A stretch of 64,000 nt of DNA from Combretum micranthum (taxonomy: Eukaryota > Streptophyta > Magnoliopsida > Myrtales > Combretaceae). The notes under the pieces are model-generated. The model had not been told where the DNA came from. It saw only the letters and a list, made by a program, of their open reading frames with translations, and made no database searches. The first letter of the stretch is position 1. The number at the start of each line of letters is the position of its first letter. The translations under genes were made by a program, and so were the position numbers. Where the stretch lies: NCBI GenBank assembly GCA_024138025.1, contig JAMXBD010000402.1:496001-560000 (forward strand), in the 5' to 3' direction. Shown here one piece after another: positions 12,336 through 24,899 of the stretch.

Positions 12336-12760
12336 AGTATAATATATATTATTATATGCAAATATGGTTTATATGATAAATCGGTTATAAATAATCTTTC
12401 GTAATTTAGATGCATCGTATATATCATATGTATATAACAAATATGTTTATAAATAATTTTTCATAATGTAGATGCATGGTATATAGTATTGATTGTAAAT
12501 AAAGCTAAATAACTTACTAATTATTTATATAATTTGTTGTTGATCAATGTAGTAGATGAATAAAAAAATTATTTTTATTTTTGTTTTTTTTTTCTATTTA
12601 AGAGGGTTTAAAATTTAATTTGTAATTTCAATAAAATTACAAATAACGAAATTCCATAGTAAAATAAACGAGCATCATAAGAACTTATCAATCATCTTCT
12701 TAAAAAGTGGCTGTTAAATAATAAAATAAAATAGGCATAAGTAGATGGAATAGATGTTAC
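12336..12760. other. AT-rich sequence 3' of TNL gene 1
   Basis: If gene 1 is spliced as in gene 2, this is the start of an intron beginning with the GT at 12760-12759. If it is not spliced, the reading frame continues for 22 codons to a stop at 12692-12694. No LRR exon is visible here or further downstream. Confidence 0.5.
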
Positions 12761-13859
12761 CAAATTTCTCATAAAGAATTTTGTTGCGTCCTCTTCATTC
12801 CACAACCTACTACATTTTTCAGGTTCTCTATGCTCTTCTCGAACGATTTCCCTACCGAGATCTCTTAACTGGTCATGCATCCAAAGCTCATGGTCCTCTT
12901 GTATTTTTATTAGGGACATTTGTTGAAGAACTTCAACTGCTTCTTCTGGAAATTGAGATTCCTCCCAAAAGTGAATTACAACTCTATAGTCTTCTCCAAT
13001 GAAAAAGCAAGCTATATCAAGAAATATTTGCTTTTGATACACATCTAATGCCTCGAATGAAACACTTAACTTTCTACGAATCTCTTGGTGCGAAACATTT
13101 TCTAATTTCTTCAATGTGTAAATCCATTCTCTATGACTCTTACCACATAAAAGAGAACCAAAAACCTCAAGAGCTAAAGGAAGTCCTGCTGCTATCTGCA
13201 CTACTCTTTGAGAAAGAGTAGAATATTCCTTTGGGGCATTGTCTTTTCGAAATGCATGTTTGCTGAACAATTGAAGAGCTAAATGAGTTTCTAAACCACC
13301 AAGTTCATAAGACCAATCAACTTTAAATGAATCAAGAATTCTTTTGTTTCTAGTGGTTATGATTATTTTGCTTCCATAGCCAAAGTGATGACGTCTTCCT
13401 ATAAGACCTTCTAACTGGGAAACTTGATCAACATCATCCAAAAGAACAACAACTTTCTTGTTACGAAGTCTTCTCCTGATAATACTAATGCCTTCATCAC
13501 AATTAGAGATTTTTGCTGATTCCTTACCAAGAAGGTCACTGATTAACCTCTCGTATAGAAACTTCATTTCTTTAGACCGAGATGTTTCTCTAATGTCAGC
13601 AAGAAAGCTATGATTTTCAAAATTAGGCAAGAGATAGTTATAAATAACCTTGGCAAGAGTTGTTTTTCCTATGCCGCCCATCCCATAGATGCCAATGATC
13701 AAAACAGCACCAATGTTTGCAGATAACTTATTTAAAATTTCTTTGACATGATGCTCAACTCCAGTCAAGTAATCAGTTACAACCAAATATGCTTTCTTTA
13801 ACTCACGTAATAGTATTTTGGTTACTTCTTTTGTTAGCTCTCCCTCTTTTTTATAGAAT
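12761..13859 (-). CDS. TNL gene 1, exon 2: NB-ARC domain
   Basis: This exon encodes residues 172-537 of the spliced product, the nucleotide-binding switch of an intracellular plant immune receptor. All the usual motifs are present and unbroken. They are the P-loop GMGGIGKTT (230-238), kinase-2 VVVLLDDVD (about 307-315), RNBS-B GSKIIITTR (333-341), GLPLAL (396-401), the TIR-type RNBS-D FLDIACFFIG, and MHD (498-500). The acceptor is ttacgcag at 13860-13861 and the donor is GT at 12760-12759. The exon enters in phase 2, joining TIR-exon AG to A to give Arg171, and leaves in phase 0. Retention of the following intron would give a protein of about 559 residues ending at 12692. No LRR exon follows, unlike gene 2, whose exons share the same phases. 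It may be a genuine TIR-NBS gene or a truncated TNL. Confidence 0.85.
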
Positions 13860-14051
13860 CTGCGTAAGGAAAGGGGTGACAATATATGATGATTGAAAGT
13901 TGATATGAAACTTTACTAATTATATGTAGGAAAAAAATTATTAGAGAGAATTTAATATCAAAGGAAAGGGATGAATTGCATTTACATTGTATAAAGATTG
14001 GACATTGAGGGCCATTTACCACTACTAACCCTATGTTTGGATTGAATATTA

Positions 14052-14272
14052 AGGGTCTGTTTGGATTGTCTATTTTTTTATCTGTATCGAAATGATATGT
14101 GTAAATATGTCTGATTTATATCTATTTTTTATTTATATTTGATCAATTTGATATTTTCATGAGAACTGTCAACTATTTTTTATTTATATCTATTTCTTGA
14201 TAAACAATTTGTTAGAAAAAGTTTGAAAAAAAGTATTTATATCTGCTAGAAAAAGCTAAACAAACAGACCCT
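14052..14272. mobile_element. MITE with perfect 12-bp inverted ends
   Basis: AGGGTCTGTTTG (14052-14063) is mirrored by CAAACAGACCCT (14261-14272), enclosing 221 bp of AT-rich non-coding sequence. No clear target duplication could be fixed, so the superfamily is uncertain (hAT- or Harbinger-like). A related copy is likely near 62868-63075. Confidence 0.6.
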
Positions 14273-14839
14273 AAGTGACACATGCCACTACTAACCTGTT
14301 GTTTCGATTAGAGTAAGTAATTACAAAAGGAAAAATTACTTTTCCATTATTTGGTGTAGAGAGAGAGAGGAAAGGAAGGAAATAAATTTGCAAGAGAAAG
14401 ATTTTTATTGAGCTCAACAATTCTCTCTCTCCAAATAAGCAGAGAATGAGGGCAAAAATCACATAAATTTACATAAATATCCTTCCAACGACAAGACTTT
14501 TTGAATTTTAAGGGAATTAGTTTAAAAAAACATTTAATGAACTTTACCTTTAAAATGATTCCTTCCAATTTTTTTATTATCCAAACAAGATTTTTCCTTT
14601 TGCCCTTTTTTTTTTTTTTTAAAATTCTTTCTTACCATTTTATTTTCTTCTTCTTCGTTTTTTTTTTTCCCTTCAAAGAAGAGGGGAAAAAAAAGGATAA
14701 ATATCCTTAACATTTCGATGTTTCTCTATTTGGGTTATAAACCTTTTCTTCTCTCTTTTTTTTTTTTTGTTTTTTAATTCAAATTCTCGACATTTAACAA
14801 ATCTTATGAAATTGGCCATTTCAGAGCATCTTTAACTTC

Positions 14840-15365
14840 TCCATTAACGTGCATTACATAGGAAACTTTAATTGACTTAAATAATATAATATATTAATAA
14901 TATATACTAAGAAGTAACTAATAAAAATAAAAAATTAAAGAAAATTCTAAAAATTAATAAAAAATAAAAATAAGTCATTCGAATAGGTGGTCGTTGGACA
15001 TCCCAAGCCTTTTAGAGTGGCTAAAATGGTTAAGATTTCTGAGGAAGGTCTCAACCACTATTTGAAGTGGTTCTTGCGATCTACTATTGGTGTGGGTGGT
15101 TGCCCACGCCCACCACCTTGGGGGTTAAATCGAACGACCCACTTTAAGTAGTGGGTTGCCATCTACCTCACAAATCTTGGCTGTTTCAACTAGCCTAAGG
15201 CGGCTACGAAGGGGCTAGAATGGCTTTTTTTTTTAATGTTTTTCATAGTTATTTCTTTTCTTTTTTTTTTTTACAATTCTTTTAGTTTTAATTAATTAGT
15301 ATATATTATTAATATATGTTATTATTCAATTGAATTAATTATTTGGTCCAATAGAAGGCTGCAAT
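14840..15365. mobile_element. Possible inverted-repeat element with a GC-richer core
   Basis: A run taatatattaataatatata near 14885-14910 is repeated in inverted form near 15295-15318. The enclosed core (about 14985-15220) is clearly richer in G and C than the intron around it and has no coding sign. Its precise ends and class are unknown. Confidence 0.35.
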
Positions 15366-15935
15366 ACATTAATGTAAAATTTAATGGTTTTAAGAAATAT
15401 CCAATTTTGCAAAGTTTATTAAACATTGAGAACATAAATTTAAAAAAAAAAAGTTTAGAATTCAAATAAAAAACCGTTACAAGGATTGGAAGCATATCAT
15501 TAAGGAAAAAATAAAGTGAACCAGAAAAGAAGCTGATAGGTATCAATTCAATGCACATTCAAATATTTCGTGGGCATATTCACTCCAAGTTTTGTTTCTA
15601 AAAAGTTTTCTAATAAAAATGCTTTGTTTTATGTAATTTATTTTTCTTTTCTTTTTTAAAACTTGAAGAAACAAATAATGCGGCCAATATAACACATTGG
15701 AAATTATAGATTATCCATTAGACATTTTGTATATAACAATTTTATTACAATTGCATGAACATATATAGTATAAGAAAATAATGCAACATATAATGGTTTA
15801 AATTTTTCTATCAGGTAACTAATGATCACCTTGGGGAGAAGTGCATGCAGGATGCATTAGACGGTTTTTCGCATTCGTAAATCATTTATTATTTATGGAA
15901 AGAAGTACAATAATCATTACATATGAACATGTTAC

Positions 15936-16447
15936 CTGCTGGTGTGACTGTGAATATCCCAACCACTTAATTCTCCTACCTCTTTCAAAGCTGCTTTCCA
16001 ACTCTTGATAGTATTCTCATCATAACACTTCTCATGAGATTTAAATGCCTTTTCATAATTTTCAGTTTGATTACGAACCTCGGATGGTGTAACATCATAA
16101 AAGATGGGCATCACTTTTAATCCATTAGATCTCTTACACTCCACAATTTGAACCAACTCCTTAAGACACCATTTGCTTGTAGCATAGCCTTTTGAGAAGA
16201 TAGGTATAGCAATCTTGGATTCTTTAATACTTTTAAGGAGCTCTGGTCCAATTTCTTCCCCTCTCCTAAGCTCTTCATCATCTCTATAGGCTCTGATTCC
16301 TGCATCAATAAGTCTAACATAGAGATGATCGGTAAAACCAGCTCGCGTATCCGGTCCCCTAAAATTTAAAAACACTTCATATTCGGACCCTGATGAAGTA
16401 ATATTTGATATTTCCCCATCAGGTACGGTAGGAGCTTCTGAATTCAT
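15936..16447 (-). CDS. TNL gene 1, exon 1: TIR domain
   Basis: The exon encodes residues 1-170 plus two bases of codon 171. TIR domains of plant receptors are NAD-cleaving enzymes that start immune signalling when they oligomerise. The domain runs from about residue 22 (EYEVFLNFRGPDTR) through GIRAYRDDEELRRGEEIGPEL to GWDIHSH. The family's catalytic glutamate is kept as E97 in SKWCLKEL, and the BB-loop region looks intact. The ATG at 16447-16445 is chosen because it opens the frame in a typical position about 20 residues before the domain. No signal peptide is seen, as expected for a cytoplasmic or nuclear protein. The donor is cag|GTAAC at 15935-15934. The frame joins NB-ARC exon 2 exactly. 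Confidence 0.88.
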
Positions 16448-16768
16448 CTTCAATAAGAAACAGGGATGAATGGTATCAACGAGACAATTTGGTAACCTAA
16501 GAGCAGCGTGAAGGATTGGAAAGACCAGGTCAAATGGGTTTTAATATTATGTGGTAATGATTATTATTCTTTACTTGGAATATCGTTTTTCCTTTGGCTT
16601 TCATGGTTTTATTCTGAACTTCCTTTGCCCGTAAAGGCATGCATCTATCCTCTGCTTAATGGTGCTTTCTTCTGCAGAAAGCAAAGATCGAATGCCTTCA
16701 TGCTCAAGAAAATTCCAAGGATTACTATGAACTGAAAAATAAAATAATATTCATTGTAATGTTTAATG
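16448..16768 (-). promoter_or_regulatory. Presumed 5' flank of TNL gene 1
   Basis: This is the 321 bp between the gene 1 start codon and retroelement A. It should hold the 5' leader and core promoter. No clear TATA box at a standard distance could be fixed. The retroelement begins with TG at 16769, so any more distal native promoter is displaced by about 23 kb. Confidence 0.4.
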
Positions 16769-18921
16769 TGTAATTCCCCTAAGTTTACATGACCTGAGTA
16801 TAATGATTACTAAGAATACAACATAAAAACTTTAATAACTTTGAGAAAAGTCGTAAAATTCATTCTTGATTTTTCGTAATTTGGAATTTTTAAGGTGTGA
16901 ACAAATTTAATTAGAATCTTTACTAATAAAATTTTGAAATGCAAAATATAACTTCTATAACCTTAGGCTATTATTGATTGATGATAAGTAAATCGTTACT
17001 GCAAAATTTAACCTTTTATCTTAAGTTCAATGATTAGAAAATAAATTCTACACCAATTAAATAATGATACAGTAATTTTTTTTTAAATATTTCTAATATT
17101 TTAAAGCCATAAAGTAGCCCTAAAAAAAATGATCATCAATAAACAAGACAAATAATTGTTGGGCAATAAGAGACCATATTTCATAACACGATTCGATAAC
17201 TCCATAAATAATCATAGTTTGCCCTAAATTTCAATTATAATAGGAAATGATTAATTTTTAGAACCCATTAGTTATAAAACAATAATGTAAGGATGAATCA
17301 CTAGAGTTATACAATACACGATCAAATAAAAAATAGATCAATATATAAGAATCTGGACCTCAAATAAATATTTGAATTACGCCAACATCCTAGTTAGAAA
17401 ATTTTGAGTCCATAGAGTCTAAAACCCTAATTTAGCCTATTAAGCCCGGAAATCCTAATCGTGTAGAATAAAACTTTAAAAATATTTAATCATGTAAACT
17501 TTAAATTCAAGATTTCAATATATGAGTAATCTAAAATTAATGTGGAAGCCTTAGATGAATTTTAAAAGATATTTTCTTGAAATAACTAATATAAATGTAT
17601 GTGTATTATTTAATATTATGCGAAATAAATTACATATTAGCACTTTTTTTAATCATAAGCCTTTCAAATAACATTAACATGTGCTAATTTTTCACCACAA
17701 ATCTTGAAACCATCCATGGCAAGGAAAAGAGAGAGAATGGTAACACTTGCTAGTCATGGAGCCCACATAGAACCAAAATATCTAACGTTCACAAAACAAA
17801 CTTGAACTCTCTTTTTCTCTCTCCATCTAAAACATTTAAGCCAAGGAAACCAAGTCAAACAAGCAAACACACCTAACAATTTGGCATTAAATGGAATTCA
17901 CACATGAGCCACTTTATAAATGTATTCACACATACATAAGCCCTTCATTTAATGCATTTACACACACATCACCCATCATTTAATGCTTTCACACATACAT
18001 AACCCCTCATTTAATGCTTCCACACACATAAGCTAATGCATTTAATGTTTTCACGCACACATGGGTTAATGCATTTAATGCATGAAAGAGTCTCTCCTTG
18101 TCCTATTCTAAGACGTAAATTCCAATAAGGCATCTATAAAAGAATCATAACTCAATAAATAAAAACATTAGACCTTAAAAATAAAAAATAAAAAAGAGAT
18201 GATTAATTTTTAAATTCTAATGGTTGATTAAGAGAAATTTTAAGATAAATCACTAGAAAGCAAATATATGTGATATAACTAAAAAAAAAATGAAAATCTA
18301 CAAATTTAGAGTTTAGATGAAAATTCTAAATACGTACTCATAAAATTCACAAATTTTCTGAGTCTACTAAGTATAATATCTTAATTTGACTTATCGGACC
18401 TAGAAAACTTAATCGTGTAAGAGTAAAACCTAGAAATATTCAATCACATAAATACTAAATGTATAATTTCAACTTCGCAATTATGTAAGAAACATATAAG
18501 ACCCTGACATAATTTAGAAATTATTTTATTGAAATATCTGACATAATTATACATATATGAGCTAGTTTTTGACGAAGTTAACTAGATATTTGGTCTTATA
18601 ATCACTCTACACAAAAACTTTAGTGAACATGGTAAAAATTTAAGCCACTTGATCGGCCTATCTTCCATAAAAAAAAAAAAAAAATCATCATCATGTCCTT
18701 ACTTGTATTTTAGAGCAAGAGAGTACAAAGAAGTAAACAAAGAAGACACTACATCCAATAAAAATTAACTAAATAACCCCACAACAATATAAAGAGAGCA
18801 TAAAAACCATTCTTGTTGCACCAACCCTAGAAAAATTAAAAACTTAAACTAGTCAAACTCCTCTTTGTTAAGTCATGTGAATTCCAACATATATATATAT
18901 ATGTATAATATACAAGCAAAC
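16769..18921 (+). repeat. Element A 5' LTR, left part
   Basis: It starts TGTAATTCCCCTAAG, matching 34381 onward almost base for base up to the word caagcaaac, where element B was inserted. It contains a 31-bp minisatellite at about 17895-18085. No genes. Confidence 0.85.
17895..18085 (+). repeat. 31-bp minisatellite in A 5' LTR
   Basis: Roughly four to five units follow the pattern gctttcacacatacataacc plus cctcatttaat, each ending in atttaat. The same array at about 35585-35785 in the 3' LTR has about one more unit. Confidence 0.65.
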
Positions 18922-21470
18922 TGTAAGGACTCAATATCACCCCTATAATTAAAATAGGTGATAACAACTCCCCAACCACCTATAACCTATAGAATTATAT
19001 GTAAAGTTGTCCGAGAAGAATTGTTCAAAGAATTATTTGTCTAAATCCTCAAAATCAACTAATTCCAAAACTATTTGATTTTTAAAACTTTTAATAAAAA
19101 AACATCTCCATCATCATATATCACAAGAGAAACAAGTTCAAGACATACATATAGCTAAGTTTAGATATTACAAACAAAGGCTTCTTACAAGCTTTATACA
19201 AAAGCCACAAAAGACAATTCAAACTATAACATCAAATACAATCATCAAAAGATGCCATAACTAATCGATTACAAAATAGCAATTCCATCAAAGTCCATGG
19301 TTATATCTAGTCCTCCAGGTCATCTAGTAAATCCTCAAAGTTGGTACCATATCCCATATTCACATAAAACTCATCTTGATCATCACCTGAAATTGTTAAA
19401 ATATGAGTTAAAGGCCTAGTACACAAATAATGAATACAAATATGAAGTGATACACACATGCTTAAGCTAAATGCAAATGCAACAGTCATTAGATTATTAG
19501 TTAATCTTTAATGAGCCAAACAACACTGGAGTATTCAAACTCTGGACAACAAGGATTTCTGGGGAACCTGAATAACAATCACGACGCTCAGTGAGTTGAT
19601 ATAAGTAGCTCGGATACTCATATCTTCTAGATAAATTTATCCAAAATGAAAAAGTAATCTCATCTAGGATTCTTAGCCGTTGCTCGACGTTACTTAACTC
19701 AATCCGTAATATCACCTAATTCAAGTATTTCCATAAACATTGAATCAAATCATATTACATCCTTTCAAGAATAACAAGTGTTATACCGATATCGAATACC
19801 CTATCAATTACCCGCGGAACCACTTATGAAAGTCATTTCAAAATGACAAGGGTGGTCTAAACGCTTAAAACTATCATGCCCCCATTCTGAGCATGGTACT
19901 GCTCTCCGAACTAGATTCAATGGTATAAAAAACACTCATTCAAGTTATATTAAATTTTCTTAATTTAAAGTAATTTTAAAGGATGCCTATCATAACAAAG
20001 AATCAAGCAAGTAATCATATACCTAAATTAGCACGGGAACTAATAGGATTAGATGAGTGAGGATCTATCACTGTACACAGAAATTATTAAAATTCTCATT
20101 TAGTTTAAGCACAACTCAACTGGTTTCAAACATAGCCAATCAAAGAAATTCAAATAAATTATCGCATGATCATAACATAGCTTTTAAACATCATATAATA
20201 TCATACAATACTCAACAAATACTCAATTGATCATATATCAAGCTTTGGAGAACATTTAGAGGAGTTTTGAAAAATCAAGTTGCAAGAGAGGTAGGCCGGC
20301 TGCAAGGCCAGAAGCCTAAGCCAATACGCCGGCAGCTTAGGAGGAAAGGTTGGCGGCTTGGGTGCTAGTGTAGCCTGGGATCGTCAATTTCCAAATTTTT
20401 ATGTGAGATACACGAGATGGTTGACGCCTTGTGAACCCTAAACGCCACTAGCTTTTGCTAGTACGCCGACGGCCTACTTGCCGGCGTAGACCCCTTAAGC
20501 AAAGTTACGTGATTTTCACGAATTCCCTTATTTTCTTAGTAAAAATTTCATATTAAAAAATTCTCCAAACTCATTCTAAGCTTCTCAAAGCTTGTTATAT
20601 GTTCTTAATACCATTCAACAAACACTAACTCCTCTTCAATCCATTTATCACTCAACTACAACATCAAACACAAATTATACCTTAATTCCACATGCCCACA
20701 ACACCACTCAACACTTTGTCATCCTAGCACAACCATCCCAACACTTCCAAATTCATATACAACACGTACTACAAGCTCCTCTAGCAACATAACACTACTC
20801 AAACTACCATTAATGCATAGAAATCATCCCATCACAATTTAACATATAAACCAAATTTTAATAAAAGTACAACTTCAAGTATATATAAAGCAAGAGGAAT
20901 ACAATTACCATAAGAACTTTGTGCCTTGGTTTAGGAGTCTTGTTGCAAGCTTTCGATGGTTTAATTTATGGAGGATGAAGAGACTAACTATATATGGCCA
21001 TGAGAGAACTTTTGGGAGTGTAAAAATAAGGTTTCAAAGCTTATGAAGGAGAGTTTGTATTGTCAGAAAATTTTGAACGAATTTTTGCACTTTTAGAAGT
21101 TGATATTATCCTTATGTTTGACTTTAGTGGCTACCTAAATTAAAGCCTTTAATTGGCTTGGCTTTGGCTAATTAATGAGCTTGTTTTTTGTTAGTTAAAA
21201 GTGGTCTTAGGCTTTGTTGTATGACAAAAATTTCTGCTAAGTGTAGGCTTAAATAAATGCAAAATTTAACTTATTCTAATCATATTTCATACATTCTAAT
21301 GCACTTAAAAATTTATGACTCAATATTTAACCATTCTAAGGTATTTAATTATTTTTAACACAACTCATATTTCATGAGTCAACATGAATCACATTCATCA
21401 CACTTTAAAATCATATATAATTTCAATAACACATTTATAAAATATAAATTGAGAAATTCATGGCTATTTA
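18922..21470 (-). repeat. Element B 3' LTR
   Basis: This repeat of about 2.55 kb pairs with 26493-29066. On the plus strand it starts TGTAAGGACTC and ends near ggctattta. A GC-rich island (about 20285-20490) carries GGCCGGC words and a perfect AGCCGCC on the minus strand (20352-20358). Small open frames inside (19307-19489, 19497-19715, 20592-20792) are repeat sequence, not genes. Confidence 0.88.
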
Positions 21471-21490
21471 ATTCTCCTTTCCTTCAAAAA
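21471..21490 (-). promoter_or_regulatory. Element B polypurine tract
   Basis: On the minus strand gaaggaaaggagaat directly precedes the 3' LTR. This is the expected primer site for plus-strand DNA synthesis in reverse transcription. Confidence 0.65.
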
Positions 21491-21499
21491 GTTTCTTCA

Positions 21500-24400
21500 T
21501 CGAAACTTAGCTTACACCAATCATTGCTCAAATATCTCTGGATACTTCTGTCTCATCTCATTCTTGGGCTCCCATGTTGCCTCTCTCTTGATTTGTCCAG
21601 TCCATAAGACTTTCACAAAAGGAATTACTTTCTTCCTTAGCACCTTGTCAATTCTATCCAAGATCATGATCAGCTTTTCAATGGTGCTCAAATCTAGTTG
21701 GACTTCCGGTTGATGAGAAGAAATGATGGCATTAGGATTTGATATACATTTTCTAAGCTGAGACACATGAAAGACGTCATGCACTTCTAACAAATTTGGG
21801 GGTAAAGCTAATCAATAAGCTAACGGTCCAACTTTCTCCAAAATCTCATATGGACCAATATATCTTAGATTTAATTTACCTTTAACCATAAATTGAATAA
21901 CACCTTTTGTTGGAGAAATCTTGAGGAACACATGATCACCCACATCAAACTTTAATGGTATTCTCCTCATGTCAGCGTAACTCTTGTATCTATCCTGAGC
22001 TATTTTCATCCTTTGTTTTACCACTTGTATCTTGTTCACTGTTTGTTGAACCAATTCTGAACCTAAAATAGCTCTCTCACCAACTTCATCCCAGTATATT
22101 GGATATATGCATTTCCTACCATACAAAGCTTCATAACGCGCCATTTGAATCGTCGCTTGGAAATTGTTATTATAAGCAAATTCAATAAGTGGTACATAAG
22201 TGTCCCATCTATTGCCAAAATCTAAAACATATGCCCGAAGCATGTCTTCCAATATCTAAATAGTCCTCTATGATTGCCCATCGGTTTGTGGATGGAACAC
22301 AATATTGAACTGAAGCTGCGTACCTAAAGCTGTATGTAGACTTTTCTAAAACTTGCTAACAAAACAAGTATCTCTATCAGAAGTAATCGCCTTCGGTACA
22401 CCATGAAGTCTCACTATCTCCTCAATGTAGATATGTGCAATCTTTGCCAAAGAATCTCCAACTCTCAAAGGGTATAAAATGAGCTGACTTTGTTAATCTA
22501 CCAATGATCACCCAAATAACTTCATACTTGGCAATAGTTCTTGGTAGTGCCAATACAAAATCCATAGTGATATCTTCCCATTTCCACTCGAGAATAAATA
22601 GAGGCTGAAGTTCTCCTCCTAGTCTTTGATGCTCAATTTTTATTTGTTGACAAATCAAACACTTAGATGCATAATGAGCAACATCTTTCTTTAATCCTTC
22701 TCACCAATGATATTTCTTCAAACCCTTATACATCTTGGTGCTTCCAGGGTGGATAGAATATGTGGAGAAATGAGCTTCCTTCATGATCTCTTCTCTTAAC
22801 CTATATGGTACAAAAATCCAATTCCCATGTCTAACAACACCTTCCATATCAACTTTCAACTCTTTTCTTTTTCCACCATTTATAGCAAACTTCATTCTCT
22901 TGGTTTCATCATCTTCTTTTTGAGCTTGTTTAATCCTCTTCAAGATTGTTGGTTGCAAAGATAATTGAGCTACATCACATCAACTTTTTCCATTGTGATT
23001 TCAAGCTCTAATTTTCTAAATTCCACGTGAATCTCCTTTTGACTTGTGAGTAGAGTTGCAACATTCACTTGTTTCTTCCTACTAAGATCATCTGCTACCA
23101 CATTTGCTTTCCTAGGATGGAATAAAATTTCTACATAATAATACTTGATTAATTCAACCCACCTTCTTTGTCTCATATTGAGCTCTCTTTGGGTAAAAAT
23201 GTATTTCAAACTCTTGTGATCTGTGTATATCTTATACTTCTCTCCAAAAAGATAGTGCCTCCAAAGTTTCAATGCAAGGATAACTACTGCCAACTCTAAA
23301 TCATGCACTGGATAATTTTTCTCATGTGGCTTAACTGTCTTGAAGTATAGGTTATGACTCTTCCATCCTGCATAAGAACACAACCAAGTCCCTGGATAGA
23401 AGCATCACTGAACACCATAAATTCCTTTTCACTAACGGGCAATGCTAAAATAGGAGTAAATACCAATATTTCCTTTAATTTCTCAAAACTCCTTTCACAC
23501 TTATCATCCCATATAAACTTAACATTCTTTTGTGTCAATCTTGTTAATGGAGATGCAATTTTCAAAAATCTTTCCACAAATCTTTGATAATATCCAGCCA
23601 ATCCAAGAAAACTTGTGATTTCACTCACATTTGTGGGTCTTGACCACTTCAAAACAGCTTCGATCTTCATTGGATCAACTGATACACCCTCTTTTGATAT
23701 ATTATGCCCCAGAAAGGATATTTCCTCTAGCTAGAATTGACATTTGTTGAATTTAGCATAAAGTTTCTTCTCTCTAAGCCTTTGTAACACAAGCTTCAAA
23801 TGCTCTTCATGCTCCTCTCTACTTCGAGAATAAATCAAAATATCATCGATAAACACTATAACAAATGAATCTAAATAATCTTTGAAGATCTTGTTCATTA
23901 AATCCACAAAGGCATCACCAAAAAATCAAAGTGCCTATATCTAGTTCGAAAAGCCATCTTTTGAATATCTTGAGATTTGATCTTGAGTTGATAATAACCA
24001 GATCTCAAGTCAATCTTGGAAAATATCATGGCTCCTTTCAATTGATCAAATAAGTCGTCAATTCGGGGCAAAGGATACTTGTTCTTGGTAGTAACTTGAT
24101 TTAATTCCTTGCAATCGATACACATTCGCAAACTACTATCTTTCTTCTTTACAAATAAAACAGGTGCACCCCATGGAGATATACTTAGTATGATGAAACC
24201 CCTTTCTTGCAATTCCTGCAACTACTGCTTTAACTGTTTTAATTCCATAGGTGCCACTCTGTACGGAGCCTTAGAGATAGGTACGGTTCCAGGTAATACT
24301 TCAATCCTAAATTCTATTTCTCTATTGGGTAGCAACCCTGATAACTTCTCAGGAAACACATCAACAATTTCATTCACAACAGACACCACTTTAATATCTA

Positions 24401-24830
24401 TCTCCTCAATACTCATAGTTGCTACAACAGATTTTTCCCATAACTCCATTGATTTCATGCTTCTAGGCCTTAACCTTTCCAACAAATATGTAAATCTCCC
24501 TTCACTCAAATCAAAACTCAACTCCACCTTACTATAATCAATTGTGACCCTATAATGATTTAGCCAGTTCATTCCCAAGATCACATCAAAGTTAGAAAAA
24601 GGCAAGACTATCATATCAATAGGCATACTCACATCAGAAATCATAACATTCACATTTATACACATGCATGGTTGCCTATTCTCAATCATCAAAGGAGTAG
24701 TCGCACACATAATGCGATCAATTAATGTTTCAAAAACAAGTTCACACTAATTCATAAAATTTTCAGATATACATGCATGAGTAGCTCCAGTATCAATTAA
24801 GACATAAGCATCTTGATTAGAAACACTCAG
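21500..24830 (-). pseudogene. Element B pol relic (PR-RT-RNaseH-IN-chromodomain)
   Basis: Minus-strand pieces read in order. The aspartic protease DTG motif is at 24786-24794 (LIDTGATHACIS), followed by FDVILGMNWL. Reverse transcriptase includes [15 protein letters not shown] and [14 protein letters not shown], with the catalytic FIDD box at about 23841-23853. RNase H includes FSDAS and YTDHKSLKYIF. Integrase includes HPGSTKMY, CLICQQIK, DITMDFVLALP and a GPY/F-type stretch RYIGPYEILEKVG. The tail ATWEPKNEMRQKYPEIF (about 21521-21570) is chromodomain-like. Damage includes a frameshifting deletion near 23911 that removes the FGLTNAP segment, a frameshift near 23300, and stops near 22700, 22660-22260 and 21810. 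Confidence 0.88.
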
Positions 24831-24899
24831 AATACCTACTAAAGTGTCTACTAAAGGTGTCTCTTCAATTTGTTGTAATGTAAAGACCCTAGCATTTGT

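Larger units (their letters stand above)
13860..15935 (-). other. Intron 1 of TNL gene 1
   Basis: This 2076-bp phase-2 intron has a cag|GTAAC donor and a TTACGCAG acceptor. The TIR/NB-ARC boundary is the usual intron position in TNL genes. It carries two MITE-like insertions (14052-14272 and about 14840-15365) and several long T and A tracts (about 14600-14790, 15220-15275). Confidence 0.8.

Noticed and set aside
12781..13002. Plus-strand 73-codon open frame over the NB-ARC exon.
   Set aside because: It is a shadow of the minus-strand NB-ARC coding sequence.
16508..16735. 75-codon plus-strand open frame just upstream of gene 1.
   Set aside because: It lies antisense in the presumed promoter and leader of gene 1, with no recognisable domain.
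24109..24537. 142-codon plus-strand open frame.
   Set aside because: It is antisense to the protease and reverse transcriptase relic of element B.
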